Source: Bacteroidales bacterium (GTDB lineage: Bacteria; Bacteroidota; Bacteroidia; Bacteroidales; Bacteroidaceae). Taken from it: 5,566 nt of DNA. Position 1 is the stretch's first letter, and every line of letters begins with the position of its first letter. Location: positions 1-5,566 of the forward strand of contig SFCP01000111.1 in the NCBI GenBank assembly GCA_004558535.1, written 5' to 3'. A program made the translations under genes and the position numbers. The notes beneath the pieces are model-generated. The model was not told the origin of the DNA, did not search any database, and saw only the letters and a list, made by a program, of their open reading frames with translations. Positions 1 to 5,566 of this stretch are shown here, piece after piece.

Positions 1-16
1 AAAAAAACAAAAAGGA

Positions 17-48
17 TTTGGCCGATATGTGAAAAGTGCGTAATTTTG
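17..48 (+). promoter_or_regulatory. Bacteroides-type sigma-70 promoter
   Basis: TTTG at 17-20 and TAATTTTG at 41-48 match the Bacteroidota -33 (TTTG) and -7 (TAnnTTTG) elements exactly. The 20-bp gap between them is within the usual 19-21 bp. An A-rich stretch (1-13) lies just upstream and could help recruit polymerase. Transcription would be expected to start near 53-56, giving a leader of about 118 nt before the ATG at 173. The match and spacing are seen in the sequence; promoter activity is inferred. Confidence 0.8.
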
Positions 49-53
49 CGCCA

Positions 54-172
54 TTAAACGTAGGCTTAAGCCGTACAAACGCTCATTCATCTTCCCCTCC
101 TCGCCAGAGGATGCGGAATACGCATGGTATTATTTTCTGTTTTATATTTCTACTAACTAAATCAAAAGTCTT
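54..172 (+). promoter_or_regulatory. 5' untranslated leader without Shine-Dalgarno
   Basis: This is the predicted leader between the promoter and the ATG at 173. The bases before the start (about 150-172) are A/T-rich and contain no GGAGG-like sequence, as is common in Bacteroidota, where initiation relies on an unstructured A-rich upstream region. The leader contains a palindrome at 63-72 and a small possible hairpin at 111-125 (ATGCG, loop GAATA, CGCAT). A weaker pairing of CCTC (96-99) with GAGG (107-110) is also possible. No known riboswitch class was recognised. Confidence 0.55.
63..72. repeat. 10-bp perfect palindrome near transcription start
   Basis: GGCTTAAGCC is a perfect dyad about 10-20 bp downstream of the predicted transcription start. 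As RNA it can form only a 3-bp stem with a UUAA loop, so if functional it is more likely a DNA-level site, such as an operator half-pair, than an RNA structure. No regulator can be named, and a palindrome this short may be due to chance. Confidence 0.3.
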
Positions 173-256
173 ATGAGTAAAATCTACAAAAGGTTTGCTG
201 CCTTGTTGTCGATGCTCGTGCTGGTTGCCCTGTTGTGGCCGGCAAGGAGTGCCGCG
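173..256 (+). other. Sec signal peptide, predicted cleavage before Gln29
   Basis: Residues 1-28 have the three classic parts: a basic start (K3, K6, R7), a hydrophobic core (AALLSMLVLVALLW, 9-22) and a polar end closing with Ser-Ala-Ala (26-28). Cleavage by signal peptidase I after Ala28 would leave Gln29 at the N-terminus. That fits the Bacteroidota trend for exported proteins to begin with glutamine, which is then cyclised to pyroglutamate. There is no lipobox cysteine, so this is not a lipoprotein. Confidence 0.88.
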
Positions 257-3200
257 CAGTCCACGACGGACTACACTTGGCGGTGGCAGGAGGACTTCAG
301 CGACTACATGACGGGCCAGTTGACCGGACAAGGCGACTGGTGGCAGTACAGTAGTAGTGCGCTGCATCCTATTCAGCTGCAGAGCACGCCGCTCGAATAC
401 GAGGGTTATCCCGGCGGCGTCAGTGGCAAGTCCGTCTATCTGGACGGTGGTGATGCAAGTTGGGGCACCGTCAACTACACGGCGCAGAAAGCCTATGTGC
501 TTTTCAACACCGAGACGGATGCCGAGAACAAGGTCTACGGCATCCACGCGGGTTCCGTGTACCTGTCGTGCCTGGTCAAGGTGGACACCTTGGGCAAGGA
601 CAACGTGTACCCCATTTGTTTGGTGAAAAAGGGCTATTACGAGTTTGCTGACGGCAAGACCGGCGGTGAGGTCGGCTTTATGGCCATCAAGTCTGTGGAG
701 GGATCTGAGTCACAGTACTGCATCGGTATCAACCCTGCCAATGCCTCTTCCTATTCTAAAAATAGCGAGTTCTCCGAGCCTTTGGATCTGGGCAAGACCT
801 ACCTCGTGGTGATCCGCTACGAAATCAATGCCGAGCTGAATGGTAAGGACAACATGTACCTGTGGGTCAATCCGACCGACTTTGAGACTGAGCCTACAGC
901 CAATGTGAAGTATGACGCCGAGGCCAAGAACTTCACCGGCGGTATCAAGAACAGCACAAGCTATGGCATCCAGGGCCTGATGGGCCTGGAAATCCGCCAG
1001 ACGGGCGGCTACAATGCCCTTGGCGTTGACATGCATGTAGGTATGCTGCGCCTGTCCGACAGCTGGAGCGGCCTCTTCGACCGCTTGCCCGAAAATACCT
1101 CGCCGCGTATCCTGGCCGCGCCCAAGGCTTTGTTCCTTGGTGACGTGCTGCAGGGCAAGAGCGCTACGGGCGAGCTGACCGTGCGCGGTAAATACCTGAC
1201 CGGCGACGTGACCGCCGCTGTGGCTGGTCCCGACCTGACGCTGGAGCAGTCCACATTGGCCAACGCCGACGTGATGGGTGACGCTGGCACCACGCTGCGC
1301 GTAAACCTGACGGCCAACACGGCGCTTTCCGAGACGGATCCCGCTACCGTGACCGATACCATCCGCCTGAACTCCGAGGGAGCTGCCGAAATGGCCATTC
1401 CCGTGGCTTGGAATGTCTACCCCATCAAGACGATGATGACGGCGGGCGCGTTCAACGCCGAGGAAATCGTGAGCAGCACCCTCTACTACCAGATTGAGAG
1501 CGACGTGGTGGTGACCCGCGTGGACTATGTCTACGGCTACTACGAGGCTACTCTGTATTATGTACAGGATGCTACCGGCGGTTTCATTCTCTACGATGAG
1601 TACAAAGTCCTGGACGCCATGAACATAAAGGCCGGTGACAAGCTGAGCGGCATCATCGGTGCCGCAGCTCCCGGCTCGTACTACGGCTATGCGGGCAACC
1701 TTCTCTTCCCCGAAGCAGACAAGGTGCCCACCGTCGTTTCCGAGGGCAATACGGTGGCCCCCGTGACCATCACGGCCAGTGAACTGACCAGCAACCTGAG
1801 CGCTTATGCCAACCGCGTGGTGAAAATCAGCGGCCTGACAACTACCGCAGAAAATACCCACGATACCTTCGCCAGCGGTGAGTTGGTGAAAGTCAGCGAC
1901 GGTACTGCCGAGTTTAGCATCAACCCCTTCGCCGGCACCACCCTGCAGGACGTAGCTGTTCCTACGCAGGAATTCAGTGTGGTCGGCGTTTCCACTTCCG
2001 CCAGTGTGCCCGTAGTACGTCCGCGCAGCGCCGAGGACGTCACCATCGACCCCGCACCCTGGCAATGGCAGGATGACTTCCGCGACTATCAGGCCGGCTC
2101 GCAGCTCACGGGCCAGGGCGACTGGATGCAGTACGGCTATGCCTCGGGTGCTCCCATCAAGGTGGCAGCAGAACCCTTGGCTTATGAGGGCTATCCCGAC
2201 AAGGGCGTCACCGGCAAGAGCGTGGCCTTTGGGTCTGTAGCCTTGGATGAATACGGCGAGGAAACCGGCGCTCTGCAGCAGGCTTACGCCGTCATCAACC
2301 GCGATGTGGATGCCGAGAACGGCCTCTACGGCATCACCTCGGGCAATGTATATTACTCCGCCCTCGTCAACATCGATTCTATCGGCCATGACAACCAGTT
2401 CTTCATGACCCTCCTGAAGCGCAGCAGCGCATCGAGCTCGTGGGATGAACAGTCCTCGGGCCGCGAAATCGGTCGACTCTACTCCAAGTCCTCCGGCGAA
2501 GGCTATCAGCTGGGCGTCAACGTGGGTTCCACCAACTCACAGACGGCTTATGCCGAGCAGGTACTGGAATTTGGCAAGACCTATCTCGTCGTAGTGAAGT
2601 ACAGCGTGGATCCCAACCTGAAGGGTGCTGACAACATGCAGCTCTTCATCAATCCTACGGACTTCGCACACGAACCGGCTGCCGACGCTACCTTCGACGC
2701 TGCGGCACTCAGCTTCACCGGTGGTATCACCTATATCTCTTGGAGCAACTCTACACTGGGTATCGAGGGCCTGGAAATCCGTCACAGCGGTACGACTACC
2801 TATCCCGGCAACGAGTTTAAGCTCGGTATGGTACGCGCTTCCAACGCATGGAAAGGCCTCTTCACCGAAAAGCCCGAAGACACTACACCGCGCATCTCCG
2901 TCACCCCGAAAAAGGTGAGCGCCGAGGGATTGCTGCAGGGCGATACGTATGAGCAGACCTTTACCGTAAAGGGTAAGTACCTGACGGGCGACGTGACTGT
3001 CAGCGCCGAGGGTGACCTGAGCCTTGACAAGACCACGCTGGCCCTGGCCGATGTGATGAGCGAGGAGGGTGCCACCGTCACTATGACGCTGAAAGCCGAC
3101 AAGCTGATCACAAACTACGACACGACGGCCTACGTCAACTTTGCCGCCGAAGCTGCCGACACAGTAGCAGTTCCCGTGACATGGAGCGTGACGGAAGTCA

Positions 3201-5404
3201 AGACCTTCGCTACCGCTGCAGAATTCAACGCCTTCAACGACGAAGAATATTACGGTATGGTGCGCTACACCGGCAAGGCGCTGATTACGTATGCCGGAAC
3301 GGCACAGTCCTGGTGGGGTGGAACCTACAGCCGCTACTACCTGCAGGACGAGACGGGCGCATTCACCGTGCCCGACAGCTATGGTCTGCTGGAAGGACTC
3401 TACAACGTGGGCGATAGCATCACCAACGTGATTGGTTCCTACTATCCGGGCTCCTACGATGGCCTGGCCGGCAATATAGTTGAGCCTTACAGCACGACGC
3501 AGGCCGGCGAAATCCTGAGCTCCGGCAATGCCATCCACCCCATCGACGTGACGATGGAAGACTTTGCTACGAACTTCGCTAACTATGCCAACATGCTGAT
3601 TGCTGTCAGCGGCGTACAGTTCAAGGACGTGCCCGCCGACAAACTCTACACCGAGGAGGCTTACCTTACCTTCACCGACGGTACGAACGAAGCCCTCATG
3701 AATCCGTTTGACGCCAGCCTCTTTGCAGGCAAGGCCGTAATCGATACGACCATCTGCATCACGGGTATCTCGACCTCGGCCGAAAGTCCTGTGCTCCGTC
3801 CGCGAGTTTACGAGGATGTGGAGAGCGCTGTGGTAGACTACGGCACCTTCCAGTGGGTAGAGGACTTCAACTATCCCGAAGGTCAGCTCTACGGACAGGG
3901 CAACTGGATGCTTTACAACAATGACTCCAGCTTAGCACCCATCCAGGTGGTCAACATTCCGATGGAATACCCGAACTATCCGGGTGGCGTCTATGGTAAG
4001 TCGGTAGAACTTCAGGGCAATTACCTGGATTCTGGCAGCACCACGCCCCTGCAGAAGAACTTCAACGCCTTCGCACCCGAGGGCATCTCGGCCGGAACTA
4101 TCTATTATTCCGCTCTGATCAAGGTAACCGCACCCAGCGAGGGCAACGACCACAGCTTCATGAAACTGTTGGCACGCGATACCGAACTGGAGGACAGTCT
4201 GACTGCAACGGAATTGGCCGGACTCTATACGAAACCGGGTACCTCGTCGGATAAGTACTTCCTCGGCGTCAGCCGTGTAAAACCGGGCTATGACTTTAAT
4301 ACCTATACATCCATCAAGGCTTCCTATATGGACCAAGAACTGGAAGTGGGCAAGACATACCTCGTCGTAGTGAAGTATGAAATCAACTCCGAGGGTGACA
4401 AGGTCTCCCTGATGCTCGATCCGACCAACTTCACCAAAGAGCCTGAAGCACTGGCCGTAAGTACTTCCAACGTAACCCTGGCCGAAGGTTGCTCCGTGCG
4501 CGGTATCGAAATCGCACAGACTGAGACGGCAACCTACGCCGGAGTAAGTATGTTTATCGGTTCCATGCGCATCTCTGATACTTATGCCGGTCTGTTCAAG
4601 GAGGTGGAGCGCATCCCCTCGTTCAGCATCAGCAATACGACCTTCGACCGCGCTGAAGGTCTGGTAGGCGAACAGCGCAACGTAGGTTTGTTCCATATCT
4701 CGGCCAGCAACATGCCGGGTGAAGTGCACCTGGAAATCACCGGCGCCGATGCAGACCAGTTCGTGCTGACCAAGAATACTATCAGTGCCGGCAACAGCGA
4801 ACAGGATATCTACATCAACTACGTGCCCACGGCCATCGGCCAGCACAAGGCTTATGTAAGCATCGACTGCCCCGAAATGACGGAAATCTCCCAGATCTTC
4901 CAGATTAGCGGTATCGCTATCGATCCCGAAAACATGCCGCTCGTGACTATCGAACCTGCAGTGGTTCCCGAAATGACCGCAGAAGAGGGTAAGACCGCTG
5001 AAGTGACCGTCAAGGTACACTCCGAGAACCTGCCCGACCACGTGGCATTGCAGATTACATCGGGAGGTGCCTTCCGCATCAGCCACTCGTTGATGACGAA
5101 GAACATCGATCAGGATCTCACCATCACCTTCGTGCCGACCGCATTGGGCGAATTCAACGATACCATCGTGGTTAGCACCTATGGTATGGAGAACCTCCTC
5201 ATTCCCGTCAAGGGTATCTGCGTTCTGCCCGATGCAATTGAGGCTCTGGAACAGGAAAACGGCAACATCGAAGTTTATGACATGGCTGGCCGTCAAGTGT
5301 TCCGTGCTGACAACACCACACTGAAAGCTGCTCGCATGAAACTTCCTGCCGGCATCTATGTGGTGAAGCAGAACAACCGCATTCGCAAAATCCAAGTCAA
5401 ATAA
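173..5404 (+). CDS. Large modular T9SS-secreted surface protein with tandem lectin-like/Ig-like/OB-fold-like units
   Basis: This 1743-residue protein is probably exported by Sec and then carried across the outer membrane by the type IX secretion system, to be anchored on the cell surface or released. In order it has: a signal peptide (1-28); jelly-roll-like domain A1 (36-308), Ig-like B1 (311-415) and OB-fold-like C1 (416-628); A2 (630-905), B2 (906-1006) and C2 (1007-1223); A3 (1226-1479); Ig-like B3 (1480-1584) and B4 (1588-1684); and a T9SS type A sorting domain (1685-1743). Motifs shared by the A domains include GKTYLVV, NPTDF/DPTNF and a terminal GLF. No catalytic residues or internal membrane segments were recognised, so a binding or adhesive role is inferred. 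The ATG at 173 is chosen because the signal peptide begins directly there. The gene appears monocistronic, with its own promoter and a terminator 64 nt after the stop. The reading frame and secretion route are secure; the fold assignments are by pattern recognition and the ligand is unknown. Confidence 0.95.
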   Translation: MSKIYKRFAALLSMLVLVALLWPARSAAQSTTDYTWRWQEDFSDYMTGQLTGQGDWWQYSSSALHPIQLQSTPLEYEGYPGGVSGKSVYLDGGDASWGTVNYTAQKAYVLFNTETDAENKVYGIHAGSVYLSCLVKVDTLGKDNVYPICLVKKGYYEFADGKTGGEVGFMAIKSVEGSESQYCIGINPANASSYSKNSEFSEPLDLGKTYLVVIRYEINAELNGKDNMYLWVNPTDFETEPTANVKYDAEAKNFTGGIKNSTSYGIQGLMGLEIRQTGGYNALGVDMHVGMLRLSDSWSGLFDRLPENTSPRILAAPKALFLGDVLQGKSATGELTVRGKYLTGDVTAAVAGPDLTLEQSTLANADVMGDAGTTLRVNLTANTALSETDPATVTDTIRLNSEGAAEMAIPVAWNVYPIKTMMTAGAFNAEEIVSSTLYYQIESDVVVTRVDYVYGYYEATLYYVQDATGGFILYDEYKVLDAMNIKAGDKLSGIIGAAAPGSYYGYAGNLLFPEADKVPTVVSEGNTVAPVTITASELTSNLSAYANRVVKISGLTTTAENTHDTFASGELVKVSDGTAEFSINPFAGTTLQDVAVPTQEFSVVGVSTSASVPVVRPRSAEDVTIDPAPWQWQDDFRDYQAGSQLTGQGDWMQYGYASGAPIKVAAEPLAYEGYPDKGVTGKSVAFGSVALDEYGEETGALQQAYAVINRDVDAENGLYGITSGNVYYSALVNIDSIGHDNQFFMTLLKRSSASSSWDEQSSGREIGRLYSKSSGEGYQLGVNVGSTNSQTAYAEQVLEFGKTYLVVVKYSVDPNLKGADNMQLFINPTDFAHEPAADATFDAAALSFTGGITYISWSNSTLGIEGLEIRHSGTTTYPGNEFKLGMVRASNAWKGLFTEKPEDTTPRISVTPKKVSAEGLLQGDTYEQTFTVKGKYLTGDVTVSAEGDLSLDKTTLALADVMSEEGATVTMTLKADKLITNYDTTAYVNFAAEAADTVAVPVTWSVTEVKTFATAAEFNAFNDEEYYGMVRYTGKALITYAGTAQSWWGGTYSRYYLQDETGAFTVPDSYGLLEGLYNVGDSITNVIGSYYPGSYDGLAGNIVEPYSTTQAGEILSSGNAIHPIDVTMEDFATNFANYANMLIAVSGVQFKDVPADKLYTEEAYLTFTDGTNEALMNPFDASLFAGKAVIDTTICITGISTSAESPVLRPRVYEDVESAVVDYGTFQWVEDFNYPEGQLYGQGNWMLYNNDSSLAPIQVVNIPMEYPNYPGGVYGKSVELQGNYLDSGSTTPLQKNFNAFAPEGISAGTIYYSALIKVTAPSEGNDHSFMKLLARDTELEDSLTATELAGLYTKPGTSSDKYFLGVSRVKPGYDFNTYTSIKASYMDQELEVGKTYLVVVKYEINSEGDKVSLMLDPTNFTKEPEALAVSTSNVTLAEGCSVRGIEIAQTETATYAGVSMFIGSMRISDTYAGLFKEVERIPSFSISNTTFDRAEGLVGEQRNVGLFHISASNMPGEVHLEITGADADQFVLTKNTISAGNSEQDIYINYVPTAIGQHKAYVSIDCPEMTEISQIFQISGIAIDPENMPLVTIEPAVVPEMTAEEGKTAEVTVKVHSENLPDHVALQITSGGAFRISHSLMTKNIDQDLTITFVPTALGEFNDTIVVSTYGMENLLIPVKGICVLPDAIEALEQENGNIEVYDMAGRQVFRADNTTLKAARMKLPAGIYVVKQNNRIRKIQVK
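278..2056 (+). repeat. Repeat unit 1 (A1-B1-C1), residues 36-628
   Basis: This is the first full copy of the internal unit. A1 (36-308) begins WRWQEDF, continues with LTGQGDW, EGYPGG and GKSV, and carries GKTYLVV (207-213), NPTDF (233-237), GLEIRQTG (271-278) and a closing WSGLF. It resembles beta-sandwich concanavalin/LamG-like modules. B1 (311-415) is a short beta-rich Ig-like domain with GKYLTGDVT (339-347), the pattern seen in Ig-like domains of Bacteroidota surface proteins. C1 (416-628) has YYVQDATGGF (462-471), PGSYYGYAGNL (500-510) and a closing RPRSAEDV (616-623), resembling DUF5689/OB-fold-like domains of secreted Bacteroidota proteins. The repeat is seen directly; the fold names are inferred. 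Confidence 0.85.
2060..3841 (+). repeat. Repeat unit 2 (A2-B2-C2), residues 630-1223
   Basis: This is the second full copy, starting 594 residues after the first. A2 (630-905) has WQWQDDF, LTGQGDW, EGYP, GKSV, GKTYLVVVKY (801-810), NPTDF (827-831), GLEIRHSG and WKGLF. B2 (906-1006) has GKYLTGDVT (934-942). C2 (1007-1223) has YYLQDETGAF (1055-1064), PGSYDGLAGNI (1092-1102) and RPRVYEDV (1209-1216). Domain order and landmark spacing match unit 1, while many other positions differ. This points to an old intragenic duplication kept under selection. The only cysteine in the unit is C1195, in C2. Confidence 0.85.
3848..4609 (+). repeat. Third lectin-like A domain (A3), residues 1226-1479
   Basis: This is the third copy of the A domain, starting 596 residues after A2. 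It keeps the landmarks FQWVEDF, LYGQGNW, PNYPGG, GKSV, GKTYLVVVKY (1393-1402), DPTNF (1416-1420), GIEIAQTE and YAGLF. It is more diverged at the start (EDFNYPEG) than A1 and A2 are from each other. It is not followed by a C domain: two Ig-like domains and the sorting domain come next. As in A1 and A2, its function is probably ligand or glycan binding, which is inferred from the general fold type only. Confidence 0.8.
4610..5224 (+). other. Pair of C-terminal Ig-like domains (B3, B4)
   Basis: Residues 1480-1584 and 1588-1684 are two successive beta-rich domains of about 100 residues. They share the order 'strand, NMPGEVHLEITG or NLPDHVALQITSG, then VPTAIG or VPTALG, then a closing strand ending in SGIAI or KGICV'. 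The two VPTA motifs are at 1551-1554 and 1654-1657. They resemble the choice-of-anchor/Ig-like domains that often precede T9SS sorting domains, and are distantly related in pattern to B1 and B2. They probably act as a stalk that places the binding domains away from the membrane. Confidence 0.65.
5225..5401 (+). other. T9SS type A C-terminal sorting domain
   Basis: Residues 1685-1743 match the Por secretion system sorting domain. They contain IEVYDMAGRQVF (1699-1710), a polar loop, LPAGIYVVK (1724-1732), and a basic closing strand ending KIQVK. In known T9SS proteins this domain directs translocation across the outer membrane, is removed by the PorU sortase, and is replaced by linkage to anionic LPS or leaves the protein free. 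Its presence predicts that the host genome encodes T9SS components, none of which lie in this window. Confidence 0.9.
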
Positions 5405-5411
5405 AGACTGA

Positions 5412-5457
5412 CGGATAGGGTGAGTCCGCGCAAAAATCAATTGCGGACTTCCATCCG
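5412..5457 (+). other. Nested stem-loop in the 3' UTR
   Basis: AGTCCGC (5423-5429) pairs with GCGGACT (5443-5449), and an outer pairing of CGGAT (5412-5416) with ATCCG (5453-5457) encloses it. The inner part can also extend through GCAA/TTGC with a 2-nt bulge. No T-tract follows, so it is not a terminator itself. It could protect the 3' end of this long mRNA, or be a remnant of an older structure. Confidence 0.45.
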
Positions 5458-5467
5458 GAACCTCTCC

Positions 5468-5500
5468 GAGGGTGTGTCATAATTGGTGCACCCTCTTTTT
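5468..5500 (+). terminator. Intrinsic terminator of the large gene
   Basis: GAGGGTG (5468-5474) and CACCCTC (5489-5495) form a perfect 7-bp stem around a 14-nt loop, with two possible further G-U pairs. It is followed at once by TTTTT (5496-5500) and an A/T-rich run. It lies 64 nt after the stop codon. This is a standard rho-independent terminator for the + strand; the opposite strand lacks a T-tract here. Confidence 0.85.
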
Positions 5501-5510
5501 ATAATCATCT

Positions 5511-5550
5511 AAAAGAAACAAAGCCCTGACTTTCACAAGCCGGGGCTTTG
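5511..5550 (-). terminator. Probable intrinsic terminator of a convergent gene beyond the right edge
   Basis: CAAAGCCC (5519-5526) and GGGCTTTG (5543-5550) form a perfect 8-bp stem with a 16-nt loop. Read on the - strand, the stem is followed by TTTCTTTT (5518 down to 5511). On the + strand the next bases are CCATGTCAG with no T-tract. The orientation implies a gene read leftwards from outside the window. It could instead act as a transcription barrier in both directions. Confidence 0.6.
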
Positions 5551-5566
5551 CCATGTCAGAAAGTTT

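Noticed and set aside
17..72. Invertible promoter (phase-variable switch), as seen for many Bacteroidales surface genes.
   Set aside because: No pair of inverted repeats flanks the promoter; the palindrome at 63-72 is a single continuous dyad with no partner.
1..90. A - strand reading frame starting at ATG 90-88 with a purine-rich AGGAGG-like sequence just upstream, open for 30 codons to the left edge.
   Set aside because: Thirty open codons are likely by chance, the frame overlaps the exact + strand promoter at 17-48, and the encoded peptide matches no family I recognise. It would need the sequence to the left to be reconsidered.
128..150. Second, weaker promoter-like sequence (TATATTTC at 143-150) closer to the start codon.
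   Set aside because: The last base of the -7 motif is wrong and no TTTG lies at the right distance upstream. The site at 17-48 is far better.
710..2389. Antisense reading frame of 559 codons.
   Set aside because: It lies codon-aligned opposite the large gene and exists only because that gene avoids TTA, CTA and TCA. It has no promoter, ribosome-binding site or recognisable domain.
2537..3538. Antisense reading frame of 333 codons.
   Set aside because: Shadow of the repeat unit 2 coding sequence, with no independent gene signals.
278..3841. Tandem repeats as a mobile element or assembly artefact.
   Set aside because: The copies are diverged at most positions with the reading frame kept, so they are true protein repeats and not a duplicated contig or an insertion sequence.
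3932..5440. Antisense reading frame of 502 codons starting in the 3' UTR.
   Set aside because: Same codon-avoidance shadow, and its start lies inside the 3' UTR stem-loop region, with the + strand terminator between it and the right edge.

Overview
The window holds one very large gene on the + strand with its own promoter, leader and terminator. It looks like chromosomal DNA of a Bacteroidota species, most likely order Bacteroidales (Prevotella, Paraprevotella or Porphyromonas-like). Four things support this: an exact Bacteroides-type promoter (TTTG, 20 bp, TAnnTTTG); a start codon without a Shine-Dalgarno sequence; a signal peptide that should expose an N-terminal glutamine; and a C-terminal type IX secretion (T9SS) sorting domain. 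The genus cannot be fixed from this window.

Layout. Positions 1-172 hold the promoter (17-48) and a leader of about 118 nt with a perfect 10-bp palindrome. Positions 173-5404 encode a 1743-residue secreted modular protein. After the signal peptide come two full copies of a three-domain unit with a period of about 595 residues. Each has a jelly-roll/lectin-like A domain, an Ig-like B domain and an OB-fold-like C domain. A third A domain follows, then two further Ig-like domains and the T9SS sorting domain. Positions 5405-5566 hold a structured 3' UTR, an intrinsic terminator for the gene, and a second hairpin whose T-tract lies on the - strand, suggesting a convergent gene just beyond the right edge.

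Function. No catalytic motif was recognised. The architecture suggests a cell-surface or released binding protein (adhesin, glycan-binding or matrix-like) exported through the Sec system and then T9SS. Its ligand cannot be deduced. No mobile element, CRISPR array, tRNA or rRNA was seen. The long antisense reading frames are explained by codon avoidance in the real gene.
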